Source: an uncultured Eubacteriales bacterium
GTDB lineage: Bacteria > Bacillota > Clostridia > Peptostreptococcales > Anaerovoracaceae
NCBI GenBank assembly: GCA_902773835.1
Contig: CACYFZ010000005.1
Coordinates: 34,091-98,090 of the forward strand
DNA: 64,000 nucleotides
Direction: 5' to 3'
Part shown: positions 41,990 to 51,071 of the stretch, piece by piece
Layout: each line of letters starts with the position of its first letter
Position numbering within the stretch: position 1 is the first letter of the stretch
Program-made: the position numbers and the translations under genes
Notes under the pieces: model-generated
Database searches by the model: none
What the model saw: the letters and a program-made list of their open reading frames with translations, nothing else
Told to the model about the DNA's origin: nothing

Positions 41990-44224
41990 TTATTCTGATA
42001 GCACACAAACAAAAGCCCGTGCTGCATTGTTCCATGAATGCTTCTTCAATACTGCATCCGGAGAAGCTGTAGGCTTCTTAAGAATATCTTCTACCAAACA
42101 ACCATCTCCGAATGGATCTATGTAATGCGCAGCATCCCCGTATATCTCCCGGAAAACTTCTATATCCGAGATGATGATCGGCCTTTCCAGACTCAGCGCT
42201 TCCAGTGGCGGAATCCCGAATCCTTCCACGAAACTCGGCTGCAGGAATGCGTTGCAGTATTTCATCAGCGCTTTGATTTCCCCATCCGTGAGGTATGGAG
42301 TCAACATAACATTATCTCCGACATCCCCCATCTGATCGTAAGATCCGAAAGCATGGCCACTGATAATAAATCGATATCCCGGATTCTTCCTCGCAGTCTT
42401 TATGATCCATTCTATATTCTTGTGCTCATTCTTGGATCCCAAGGAGAAGCAATATGAGGTTTCTTTTGTAATATTCAAGCGATCAAAAACTCCGGGATCC
42501 TCTTCGATTTCCCTGATGTGTTCCCAACCGTTTCCTATCACGGAAATATTATCCGGGTCAATGTGATAATAAGCGGCGATCTCTTTTTTTGAAAACTCGG
42601 AAACGGTTATTATCCGATTTGCCTTGTTAGCTGTGATCCTTCGAACATTTTTCATGTAGCGGGTTGCATAGCCACCATCCTTAGTTCCTTTGTTATAATA
42701 ATTTTCGATAATACAATCGTGCAAAGCATAAACGCCGGTCAGTAAACCCGGAAAAGACAAGGTCAAATCGACACCTGTTCCATTATGGGAAATAACGAAC
42801 GTTGGAAAAACAAACCTTTTCCACAGGCGTGACAGTATCTTGCGCACCAGTGAATCCGGCTTTCCGACATAGCCTGTTCGACAAATCGAAATGGCATCAA
42901 ACGCCTCCTCAAAATGTGCATCTTTAGGAATGACAAAGCTGACGGATATATCCTGCCTGTCTCTGAGTAAAGCATCTGAATGACGGAGGAGATTCATTTC
43001 GTACCGGTGCACGCCCATAGGCCTGGCCCCCACCCAATCACCGCAAACATAGTAGTTCCTTTTCCCTTTCGATTCGTCATCGGGCCTTTTATTTACAAAC
43101 AGGAAGTAATACAGGAAATAATGGATCGGAGTGAACGTGTTTTTTTCCATAATTTGATACAGCATTACGCAAATGACCAGAACGGCGACTTTACTGTCTT
43201 TCAGCCTTGCAACCATGTGTGCCATTCGAGTATTAAGAATCAGGAAGGCAATGAAAAGCAGTATCCCGCGCGAGACTAGCAGCCAAATGTAATAATTATC
43301 GAAAGCGTAAACTCTGTCGGGTGCCGTCAGTTCTCTCGGGAAAAAGGACAAACCAAAATCACTCAGACCATATGGGAGTTCAACAAATCGGCAGATAAAA
43401 TTACTGTCCATTCTTCCGTCAAATGGTGCCAGAAGAAAGCCCATGCAAAATGACAGGGCCGCGCAAAACAAAGGAAAGCATCGGAGCAATGGATATATCC
43501 TTCGTTTTATCGAATTTCGTCCGCTTGCGCTGAAAATGCTGAATAGAACAGGCAGCAACAAAAGAATCAGCGAGGCCGTTCTGCAACCTGCTATGAGAAA
43601 AACACTGACGGCAGCTAAAATGCCTATGACGTAAGACAGCGTATTATTATCGATGTACAGATACCATCCTATCAGTAACAGAAACAATAATACCTGTCCC
43701 AAAATGTTGGGATTACCGTATCCCAAAGTATGACACTCTCCATAGTACATCGATGTGACGTTGTCCTCTGCATAGCCCATCCAGACCATACCTATCTGTA
43801 TTACCAATTCCAGACCGACTACGAAAAATGCCGGTTTTATCCATTCATCAAATGAATACTCCGCACCTATAATAAAAAACGGCAATAATAGGAAATAATT
43901 CTTATTGCCTGTAAGCATCATAAAGAGAAAGGTAACGAAGCCATACAATATGATATTCTCCGGATTGCACCTGCCAAAGTATCTCAGAACGTTCGCACCA
44001 ATCACCCTCATATCATATCTCTGGTCCCGAGCCGCATTCCTTAAATGTAAACAAAAAATATCCGCAAGTAGCAAAAAGCAAATCGCAACAAAGAGAATGT
44101 TCTGCGCATAGTTAACAATTGCTTTAGATGTAAAAATAGTCAGGTACGATCTGAACCGAAATTGAGTCGTTATCAGATACAGTGTCCATATCAAAAAATA
44201 TCCGTTACGTATTCGGTCTTTCAT
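41990..44224 (-). CDS. Fusion of a Wzy-like polysaccharide polymerase and a GT4 glycosyltransferase
   Basis: A 744-residue protein. Residues 1 to about 380 carry ten or more hydrophobic helices with an O-antigen polymerase/ligase look (LGYGNPNILGQVLLFLLLIG, AGCRTASLILLLLP). Residues about 395-744 are a GT-B glycosyltransferase of family 4: VGARPMGVHRYE, ITVSEFSKKEIAAYY, CFSLGSKNEHKN and FVEGFGIPPLEALSLERP (EX7E). The two activities are normally separate proteins. It overlaps the preceding gene by 20 nt and is last in the locus. It may both extend and polymerise the repeat unit. Confidence 0.82.
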   Translation of the reverse strand: MKDRIRNGYFLIWTLYLITTQFRFRSYLTIFTSKAIVNYAQNILFVAICFLLLADIFCLHLRNAARDQRYDMRVIGANVLRYFGRCNPENIILYGFVTFLFMMLTGNKNYFLLLPFFIIGAEYSFDEWIKPAFFVVGLELVIQIGMVWMGYAEDNVTSMYYGECHTLGYGNPNILGQVLLFLLLIGWYLYIDNNTLSYVIGILAAVSVFLIAGCRTASLILLLLPVLFSIFSASGRNSIKRRIYPLLRCFPLFCAALSFCMGFLLAPFDGRMDSNFICRFVELPYGLSDFGLSFFPRELTAPDRVYAFDNYYIWLLVSRGILLFIAFLILNTRMAHMVARLKDSKVAVLVICVMLYQIMEKNTFTPIHYFLYYFLFVNKRPDDESKGKRNYYVCGDWVGARPMGVHRYEMNLLRHSDALLRDRQDISVSFVIPKDAHFEEAFDAISICRTGYVGKPDSLVRKILSRLWKRFVFPTFVISHNGTGVDLTLSFPGLLTGVYALHDCIIENYYNKGTKDGGYATRYMKNVRRITANKANRIITVSEFSKKEIAAYYHIDPDNISVIGNGWEHIREIEEDPGVFDRLNITKETSYCFSLGSKNEHKNIEWIIKTARKNPGYRFIISGHAFGSYDQMGDVGDNVMLTPYLTDGEIKALMKYCNAFLQPSFVEGFGIPPLEALSLERPIIISDIEVFREIYGDAAHYIDPFGDGCLVEDILKKPTASPDAVLKKHSWNNAARAFVCVLSE

Positions 44225-45017
44225 CAGATGTTTTTTCTCTTTCTTCTGTTTCTTCGGATAAATATAGTTTTGTCCAGTAATACTTCTGCACCATCTGAAC
44301 AGCTTTTGATTTTAATCTTTTGTCTTTTCGCCAGGAGCCGAGGCAACAGTGAATCGCGTAGTTTTCCTTTCTGACCTCGGAAAAGCATCCGGCAACATAC
44401 GATGACGGGTAAATGTGCATTCCGTCCTTCAGCATCTGCTCTTTATCTTGATATCTGAAGCCGTATCCTCTGGCGCAAAGTGCAAAGATATCCGGCGCAA
44501 TTACTGTCGTATTCAGCTGACCGTCCGAAAGTCTGAAGGGCCTGTCCTCGTAGTAATCCATACAGTAGCGCAGGAATGGATGCCCCTCCTCTGAGCCCAT
44601 GAAAGCGGCCTGTATTCCAAATCCCGGTATATGCCCCTCAGTCAACGGATTCCCGTTTTTATCCAGAAGGTGACGATATGGTTCGAACCCCTTCTTATGA
44701 TATTCAATAAAAGAAAACATGGAATTATCTAAAAATATATCCAACGGCTTTTTCAGGTACACATCAGAGTCTAGATAGATACCGCCGTAATTAAACAGCA
44801 GATACAGGCGAAGATAATCAGAAACGAAGGCCCATTTTTTCTCGGTATAGGCCTCCCTGACAAAGATAGGCATCGTATCAAACGAAAAATCTCTGCTGCT
44901 CCACTCCCGGACTTCGAAGTCCGGCGCCATACTCTCCCATGAGCGAAGGCACTTTCGTATCATCTCCGGCTTTTCATCACCGGACAGCCATATATAGTGT
45001 ATCTTTTTCGGAATCAT
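44205..45017 (-). CDS. Glycosyltransferase, GT32-like (DXD sugar-binding family)
   Basis: A 270-residue cytoplasmic enzyme that transfers a sugar onto the lipid-linked oligosaccharide. It opens IPKKIHYIWLSGDEKP and has FVSDYLRLYLLFNYGGIYLDSDVYL, where DSD is the metal-nucleotide site. The C-terminus is basic and then acidic. It starts 16 nt after the GT4 gene. Confidence 0.88.
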   Translation of the reverse strand: MIPKKIHYIWLSGDEKPEMIRKCLRSWESMAPDFEVREWSSRDFSFDTMPIFVREAYTEKKWAFVSDYLRLYLLFNYGGIYLDSDVYLKKPLDIFLDNSMFSFIEYHKKGFEPYRHLLDKNGNPLTEGHIPGFGIQAAFMGSEEGHPFLRYCMDYYEDRPFRLSDGQLNTTVIAPDIFALCARGYGFRYQDKEQMLKDGMHIYPSSYVAGCFSEVRKENYAIHCCLGSWRKDKRLKSKAVQMVQKYYWTKLYLSEETEEREKTSDERPNT

Positions 45018-45033
45018 GGTATTACCCCGCGTA

Positions 45034-46149
45034 TCAGTTTTGTTTAGCCGCCTGCATCAGTGCCGCATATACCTTTTCAGACTCGTCGCCCCAGCTGTAT
45101 TTTTTCGCCTGCATGAGACCCTTGTCAATGATGCTTCTTTTTTCTTCCTGCGGCATGGAAAGCATTTCTCCAATTCTTCGGATAAGATCGTTTCGATCAT
45201 TACTCTTAAAATATATCGCCGCATCCTCCAGAATCTCCGGCATGGAAGAAGCGTCGGAAGAAATGACCGGGCATCCCATGCTCATCGCCTCAAGGGGCGG
45301 GATCCCGAATCCTTCATATTTTGACGGGAAGACGAATAACTCAGCATGTCTGTATATCTCCGGCAAATCTTCATCCTCAATAAAACCCGTGATGCGAATC
45401 CTGTCGTGAGCTGTGCTTATGCTTCCAAGCACTTCCTTCATGTTCCACCCGGCTCTGCCACACAGAACAAGATTCAACGAATCATCCTCCTGCATGATCT
45501 CAGAGAACGCATCGATCAGTAGCTTTATGTTCTTGCGCGGCTCCAGTGTCGAAACAGAAAGCAGGTATCGTGAAGGAAGCACATATTTATCCTTAATGGC
45601 TTCCCAGGACTTCGTGTTTTCTTTTTTTATATTGAAAACTCCATTATATGCAATATGAACCTTTTCGCGAGCTATTCCGAGGATACTGCAGATCCTGTTT
45701 TTGCTGAATTCTGAAACAGTCAGTATCCTTTTCGCGCTGTGCTTCGCATGATAGATTCCCAGCCTGGAATACAGAACCTTCAGCCTCTGCTTGCCTCGCC
45801 AGCACTCAAAGTCCGACATGTCGTGTATGGTGCTCACGACAGCATGTCCCCAGAACATCCAGGGCGCGCAGAATGCCGGAAAAAAGTAGACATCTGCTTT
45901 ATGCCGATAGAGAGATACTGGCAGGCGAACCTGATTGAACCACAGTCTGCTACGGCATGGCAGAACAATCATCCGGATGTTTTCCCGCTTTTTGTATTCC
46001 CCGAACATTTCAGGGATCTCATTGGCAAATACCAGGATATATCCGCTTTCCGGATGCCGGTCGAGCATTTGTTTCGTCATATTGGCGGCATAGCGCTCAA
46101 TCCCGGTGAAATGAAAGTAAAGTGATGTCAGATCGATCAATATTGTCAT
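45034..46149 (-). CDS. Glycosyltransferase family 4
   Basis: A 371-residue GT-B retaining glycosyltransferase. It starts MTILIDLTSLYFHFTGIERY, has LTVSEFSKNRICSILGI, LLSVSTLEPRKNIKLLIDAF and the family EX7E in YEGFGIPPLEAMSMGCPVISS. Donor and acceptor are unknown. It begins one base after the stop of the WecG-type gene. Confidence 0.92.
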   Translation of the reverse strand: MTILIDLTSLYFHFTGIERYAANMTKQMLDRHPESGYILVFANEIPEMFGEYKKRENIRMIVLPCRSRLWFNQVRLPVSLYRHKADVYFFPAFCAPWMFWGHAVVSTIHDMSDFECWRGKQRLKVLYSRLGIYHAKHSAKRILTVSEFSKNRICSILGIAREKVHIAYNGVFNIKKENTKSWEAIKDKYVLPSRYLLSVSTLEPRKNIKLLIDAFSEIMQEDDSLNLVLCGRAGWNMKEVLGSISTAHDRIRITGFIEDEDLPEIYRHAELFVFPSKYEGFGIPPLEAMSMGCPVISSDASSMPEILEDAAIYFKSNDRNDLIRRIGEMLSMPQEEKRSIIDKGLMQAKKYSWGDESEKVYAALMQAAKQN

Positions 46150-46150
46150 A

Positions 46151-46900
46151 TTATTTATACTTTCTGATTAGAGGGAACAATCCCCAAATATCCCTGATTA
46201 CGCGTTTTCCTATCCTGTTTGGTTCCTTGACGGCACGATACAGCCACTCAAATCCGCAGCGGGATACCCAGGCAGGCGCACGCTTTTTATTCCCAGCCGC
46301 AAAATCTATGGCAGCGCCGACTGACATGGAGAGCGGGACTGACAGTTTGTCTCTGTACTGATGAATGAACTTTTCTCCCTTTTTTCCACCTAGTGCGATA
46401 GCCATTATGTCCGGTTTTGCATCGGTGACCTTTTCTATAATCCGCTCGATCTCCTCCTCATCATTCTCAAAGCCGAAAGGCGGTGAATATGTTCCGGCAA
46501 TCACCAGGCCCGGGTTTTTAGCCTGCATTTTTTCTCCTGCCTTCTCAGCAACTCCTTTCGCTGCTCCCAGGATATAAAGAGAGAAACCTTCCCTTGCTGC
46601 CATTGCACAGACTCTGGGAAAAAGATCACTTCCCGACACCTTCTCTTTTAATGGGACATGCAGCAATTTTGCCAGCAGGACCAGAGAGATCCCGTCTGCC
46701 AGTATCAGATCTGCATCACGATAGGCGGCTTCAAATTCAGGGTCTTCATCAATGTTGATCAAATGATCCAGATTCGGTGTGACAACATAGGCATTCCCCC
46801 GCAGTAGAACCATGTTCCGGATTGCGTCCACCGCCTCATCCATCGTATAGTTATCAACTTCTGTGTTCAAAATACGTACTCGTTCTGTCATTGATATCAT
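46151..46900 (-). CDS. WecG/TagA/CpsF family glycosyltransferase (GT26)
   Basis: A 249-residue enzyme that adds the second sugar (often N-acetylmannosamine) onto an undecaprenyl-linked sugar. It shows NYTMDEAVDAI, TPNLDHLINI with the catalytic Asp region, ADGISLVLLAKLL and GVGAAIDFAAG-like SVGAAIDFAAGNKKRAPAWV, ending EPNRIGKRVIRDI. ATG 46900 overlaps the flippase stop by 4 nt. Confidence 0.93.
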   Translation of the reverse strand: MISMTERVRILNTEVDNYTMDEAVDAIRNMVLLRGNAYVVTPNLDHLINIDEDPEFEAAYRDADLILADGISLVLLAKLLHVPLKEKVSGSDLFPRVCAMAAREGFSLYILGAAKGVAEKAGEKMQAKNPGLVIAGTYSPPFGFENDEEEIERIIEKVTDAKPDIMAIALGGKKGEKFIHQYRDKLSVPLSMSVGAAIDFAAGNKKRAPAWVSRCGFEWLYRAVKEPNRIGKRVIRDIWGLFPLIRKYK

Positions 46901-48456
46901 CCGTTCCTTGAAAACAATCTCTGTTTGAAAAAAGATCTGTAAAACCGGAAATTGCTGTCTCGCAGGTACAGCAACGCCAAGACCAGATTACAAATGCTGA
47001 ACATTAAGAATCCTTTTATTATCCATGCAATTATTCCGTCAATAGCCGGAAGCACTTTGTTAATATAGCCGAATCCGAGCGTCAGAAGCAATGTCAATAT
47101 CGCGAAAGAGAAAAAATATGTCCAGTAATTCCTTGAGGAGGTGCAGAACTCATATTTGTACAACAGATATGGCTCCCTCCAGATGACGGTCAGAAGAGAA
47201 CTGATTGCAGTTCCGAAGAACACCCCCGCTATTCCGAGCTGCTTCGCAAGAACGATCGAAACTGCCAGATTGATAGCAGCTTCAATCAGCGGCCTTGCTT
47301 TATCCCGTACAAATAAGCCGCTGGCATTGGTATAGGAGGTAGAGATCACCCGCAAAGAAGAAATGTAAAACTCTATGCTCAACGCAATGACAGTTAACCG
47401 GTCTAGCACCATACCCTCACCGAGCCAGATCCTGATAAAGTCGTTGATCAGGTGAAAGAGGCATACGGTACACACCGATGCAATCCAGAAGTTTGCAAAC
47501 AGTAGTTTTTCATACGCCGCCAGCCGTCTTTCCCTGTCAAGCTCCATTCTGGCGTTCCCGATCGTAGCTGAAAAGCTTCCCAGCATCTGGACGATCAGCT
47601 CGGACAGGGTTGAGATCACCATGGCGTAATTGGCATACATGCCTGTAGCGATCAGGCCGACAAACTTAGACAGTACAATATTGTCCGTGCTCGTTTTCAC
47701 CGTGCCCCCGACCTTATGACAAAGCATCGCCTTTGCCTCTGTGAGAATATCTTTTCTCTCTTCCTTTGAAATGACCTCCCTGACCCTGAATACACTCTTA
47801 TACTTACTGCCAATCCATAGGCTTACCGTATAATTGAAGACTAATGGTATCACCACAGCGGCTACTAACGTGAGAGTATAGTTTCCAGTAAATACCAAAA
47901 TTAATATCTGGACGCAATACAGCACAAAAGCCATTATGGCATTCAGGAGAGAAAGAATGTATCGTCTCTGGTCAGCTGATACAAGGATTTGCTTATAGAC
48001 AAATCCATAAGATACCAGTGTTTTCAGCAGAAACAGTAAATAGACCAGATGAAGGTTTATGTCTGAGGGGATTTCTTCGGCGTCCTTAATGAAGAAACCC
48101 AGAAAAGGATACAAAGCCATCCCGATCAGTAAAACCGCAAGTGCTATGGTCCTGTAGACCATGCGGTAGAAATTCATCAGTTCCCCAACTTTTTGTGTGT
48201 CTTTTTCACTGATCGGCTGGAAAAGTCTGTAATCTAAAACGGTCCCGATCCCAAGATCTGCAAAAGAGAGAAGCAGAATAATATTGGTGAACAGGCCGGT
48301 AATGCCCAGATATGCCGCTGACAGGTAATGCAGAAAAACAAGACGATATGCGAAAGCCATCAGGCGATTGGCTATAGTCGCAACAACATTGAACGTCATT
48401 GCCTTCCCTGCATTTTTTACCCGTCCGTGCCTATTGAATTCATCTTCCTGATTCAT
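46897..48456 (-). CDS. Oligosaccharide flippase (Wzx/MOP family)
   Basis: A 519-residue membrane protein with about 12-14 helices that moves lipid-linked repeat units across the membrane. It starts KAMTFNVVATIANRLMAFAYR and has LSAAYLGITGLFTNIILLLSFADLGIG, typical of polysaccharide transporters. It is the first gene of the five-gene locus. The locus lacks an initiating sugar-phosphate transferase, a chain-length regulator and sugar-nucleotide synthesis genes, so those must come from elsewhere. Confidence 0.9.
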   Translation of the reverse strand: MNQEDEFNRHGRVKNAGKAMTFNVVATIANRLMAFAYRLVFLHYLSAAYLGITGLFTNIILLLSFADLGIGTVLDYRLFQPISEKDTQKVGELMNFYRMVYRTIALAVLLIGMALYPFLGFFIKDAEEIPSDINLHLVYLLFLLKTLVSYGFVYKQILVSADQRRYILSLLNAIMAFVLYCVQILILVFTGNYTLTLVAAVVIPLVFNYTVSLWIGSKYKSVFRVREVISKEERKDILTEAKAMLCHKVGGTVKTSTDNIVLSKFVGLIATGMYANYAMVISTLSELIVQMLGSFSATIGNARMELDRERRLAAYEKLLFANFWIASVCTVCLFHLINDFIRIWLGEGMVLDRLTVIALSIEFYISSLRVISTSYTNASGLFVRDKARPLIEAAINLAVSIVLAKQLGIAGVFFGTAISSLLTVIWREPYLLYKYEFCTSSRNYWTYFFSFAILTLLLTLGFGYINKVLPAIDGIIAWIIKGFLMFSICNLVLALLYLRDSNFRFYRSFFKQRLFSRNG

Positions 48457-48735
48457 ATTCCATTGGTCCTTACAGGCATTTCGTAAAGCTGTCTATGGTT
48501 TTTTTGATTTGCCCTTCGATGATATGTGCATCGTCTTTTTTATCGCCTGTTACCGAAAAGTATACCTTAATTGCTTTGATCTTATTTCATTTGCGTTCAG
48601 CTATAATGACAATGCAGATAATTGTAACATGGATGGGTTAAATTGTTCAAAGCCTGAAAGGATTGACAGCTCGATAGTTGTAGAACTGCCCTGAAGGGCA
48701 ATGATCCGTATGCCAGTTCTGGATATATCGTATTC
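48457..48735 (-). promoter_or_regulatory. Leader and promoter of the polysaccharide locus
   Basis: No gene is seen. A minus-strand promoter, TTGAAC (48645-48650), 18-bp spacer, TACAAT (48621-48626), would give a leader of about 160 nt. A small perfect hairpin TGCCCT/AGGGCA lies at 48688-48701, just before unit C. Confidence 0.5.
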
Positions 48736-48878
48736 GAGCCCGTTCGAGACTCGACACTGCGATTGCCAAGCATTCAGTGCGCAGGCAGAGCAGATGCGAG
48801 TCCGATACGCAGGCGGCCTGCGATCATCAAGCGAAGCGCAGATGGAGCAGCTGCCGCCGTGCCGTAGATCGTCCACCA
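48736..48878 (+). repeat. tRNA-Lys-linked repeat unit C, distant copy
   Basis: A 143-bp copy nearly identical to unit B from GAGCCCGTTCGAGACTCG to TAGATCGTCCACCA, 10.5 kb away. The helix GACTCG (48748-48753) with CGAGTC (48797-48802) is kept. The 5' part of unit B (GTCGGGGCG and the following 24 bp) is missing. Confidence 0.75.
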
Positions 48879-48881
48879 ACT

Positions 48882-48919
48882 AAAGAATGCAGTTTCAACA
48901 GAAACCGCATTCTTTTTTC
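48882..48919 (+). terminator. Terminator of unit C
   Basis: AAAGAATGCAGTTTC pairs with GAAACCGCATTCTTT (one mismatch, 4-nt loop) and continues into T8. It starts 4 nt after the CCA end. Confidence 0.85.
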
Positions 48920-48946
48920 GCATTTAAGCCCTTGTGATTACAAGTA

Positions 48947-49765
48947 TTATTCAAGCTCCTTCATGAAATCTTCTATTATCTTATTTATGATTTCCGGCTC
49001 GTCTGTGTTGGAATTGTGGCCGGCGCCTTCTATCCATTTGATTGGAATGTCTGATTTCTTGTGCCAGGCTTTATTGTATCGGATACAGGATCCGGCATGA
49101 TCCTTTGTTCCGCAAATGAGCAGCGCCGGACGCTTTATTTCATACGGCAAATCCGCTTCTATGGCCTCAGCAAGAATCCGATATCCGTGACCCGCAAGTT
49201 CTGCGTATCGTTTCTGATTTCCGTCATAGGTCATCATCATGCTTCGCATTAGCGATCTGCCATAATCTGAAGTCGCGACTCCGTTGCTCCCTTGTTTCAA
49301 AAGCAGCTTCCAAGGATAGTGTCTATAGACAGGTTCCATTCTCTTCAAGAGCCATAGCTCAGCACCGGTAAGATACTTTCTCTGAAGTGGTGCGGAGTCT
49401 ACGGAAATGAATCCTCGTAGTTTTTCAGGATAGAGCTGTGCATACATCTGCCCAAGATATCCGCCCATGGATTGCCCTATGATTACAGGGTTATTGAAAC
49501 CCTCTGCCATAAGAATATCTTTCAGCCATCTTGCTTTATCTTCCAAGCTGAACGACATTTCAAACGGATATGAACTTGCATGCCCCGGCGCATCCCATAC
49601 AAAAGTCGGGTACCTGCCCTCGAAGAATTCGATTTGTCTGTCGAATAGTCTGTGATCCGCGGTAAGTCCGGGCAAGAAGACAAGTGGCGGCTCTTTACAA
49701 GCCCCACTCGAATTGATCCAATAATGTATTGAGCCATGTGATGTATCAAAGGTTTTCTCAGTCAT
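48947..49765 (-). CDS. Alpha/beta hydrolase
   Basis: A 272-residue alpha/beta-fold hydrolase. It has LVFLPGLTADHRLFDRQ (oxyanion hole region), nucleophile elbow IIGQSMGGYLGQ with the Ser, the acid in LLICGTKDHA and His in GAGHNSNTDEPE. The substrate is unknown. ATG 49765 is used; a TTG at 49774 is also in frame. It sits directly after the truncated RhuM-like gene. Confidence 0.85.
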   Translation of the reverse strand: MTEKTFDTSHGSIHYWINSSGACKEPPLVFLPGLTADHRLFDRQIEFFEGRYPTFVWDAPGHASSYPFEMSFSLEDKARWLKDILMAEGFNNPVIIGQSMGGYLGQMYAQLYPEKLRGFISVDSAPLQRKYLTGAELWLLKRMEPVYRHYPWKLLLKQGSNGVATSDYGRSLMRSMMMTYDGNQKRYAELAGHGYRILAEAIEADLPYEIKRPALLICGTKDHAGSCIRYNKAWHKKSDIPIKWIEGAGHNSNTDEPEIINKIIEDFMKELE

Positions 49766-49794
49766 TGTCTTCAATCATTTTTCTCACTGCTTTA

Positions 49795-50289
49795 TCAAAG
49801 TCTGAGTCTATCGGTTCGGATAGAACGAACTCTTTCCAGAAGTTCTTTGAAATAATCTGCACCAAACAGTGTTTGTCCTTGTTTTAGTCTGTCATCATCC
49901 AGAACAAAACCTTTCTGTATGTATTCTTTTAAAACTTGAGTAGCCCAGATGCGAAAACGTGTCGCTTTTTTTGAGTTCACCCTGTAGCCGACAGATATTA
50001 TTGCATCAAGGTTATAGTAGTTACTCTCTGTAGTCTGCGTCTTTCCGGCAATAGCGCCATGTTGAGAGGTTGTTGCGTTTTTTGCAACAACCTCTTCCTC
50101 GGACAATTCTCCTGACTCAAAAATTGACTTTAGGTGTCTGCTAATGCCCGATTTATCAATCCCAAAAAGCTCCGCCATCGCCTTTTGCGTAAGCCAAATA
50201 GTGTCGTCCTTCACATATGCATCCACAGTCACATCGCCTTCATCAGATGTATACAGAATCATTTGCATTTCCTTTGAGAATTCTTCCAA
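49795..50289 (-). pseudogene. Truncated RhuM-family protein
   Basis: A 164-residue remnant of a virulence RhuM/Fic-neighbour-type family normally about 320-340 residues long. It has DAYVKDDTIWLTQKAMAELF, KSGISRHLKSIFE, the phospho-antirestriction-like NYYNLDAIISVGYRVNS and ends DYFKELLERVRSIR, then six unrelated residues and a stop. The C-terminal half is lost. TTG 50289 has AAGGAGG 6 nt upstream. An alternative frame downstream (FWKEFVLSEPIDSDF) may come from another gene. Confidence 0.7.
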
Positions 50290-50370
50290 ACACTCCCTCC
50301 TTACGCTCTGCTCCAATATTATTATATCTGCAAGAACATATATTTGTCAGCGTGGCAACCAGCTCCTCAT

Positions 50371-50706
50371 TCAATCTGTATCGAAGATCCTTACTTTCAC
50401 CATCGTCACTGTGATATCTCCCGATGCTTTCACTTTGTACCAGCTTCCTCTTTCAAGCTTTATAGTCTCAGACATCCCTGGAGTGATATACCCTATTAGA
50501 TATTTCTTTTCCGGATTCTCAACATCTATAAATGTCACATCGGTGTCAACTGTTCCCCATACTCTGATCGTTCCAAAGATAGGCTTGATTTCTTCATGCT
50601 CTAAGTCTGTCAGCGTATATGTATGAGAGCCTCTAAGCTTTATATATGTAAATCCCAAAAGGAATATTGCAAGAAGAATTATCAATGTTTTGTATTTCTT
50701 TTTCAT
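50371..50706 (-). CDS. Membrane-anchored small protein, unknown function
   Basis: A 111-residue protein with an N-terminal transmembrane or signal segment (KTLIILLAIFLLGFTYI) and a beta-rich outside domain (LIGYITPGMSETIKLERGSWYKV). No family recognised. The ATG overlaps the stop of the preceding membrane protein by 4 nt. Confidence 0.65.
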   Translation of the reverse strand: MKKKYKTLIILLAIFLLGFTYIKLRGSHTYTLTDLEHEEIKPIFGTIRVWGTVDTDVTFIDVENPEKKYLIGYITPGMSETIKLERGSWYKVKASGDITVTMVKVRIFDTD

Positions 50707-51068
50707 AATTCTTGTCTCTTCTCTTTAGCGGATGAGCGGCTCTTGTAAACCTTAACCGCAATCATTTGACAGGCAAATGCGATTACAGATACAAGTACAA
50801 CCGTTTCATATGATGTAAGTGGTTTGAAATACTCTCCCATTGGTCCGATTCCGGAATTCAACATGAACACATAAGACGAAACTGCACTTAAGATGTTGCC
50901 GATAATTATGATTGCTATATTATTCGTCTTCAATGCAATTAAGCAAAGAGCGGCAAACGCAAGCACCATTATTCCATACATCCACATTGAACCGAATGTC
51001 GCATCTCCATATGTCGCCATAAATGAGAACGGAATGCAATAAGCAATCAATAATAGAATTCTAGTCAC
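50703..51068 (-). CDS. Small integral membrane protein, four helices
   Basis: A 121-residue hydrophobic protein with four predicted helices and a basic tail (KVYKSRSSAKEKRQ). It sits between two other small membrane proteins in one transcript, 3 nt after the upstream gene. Function unknown. Confidence 0.65.
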   Translation of the reverse strand: MTRILLLIAYCIPFSFMATYGDATFGSMWMYGIMVLAFAALCLIALKTNNIAIIIIGNILSAVSSYVFMLNSGIGPMGEYFKPLTSYETVVLVSVIAFACQMIAVKVYKSRSSAKEKRQEL

Positions 51069-51071
51069 TAC

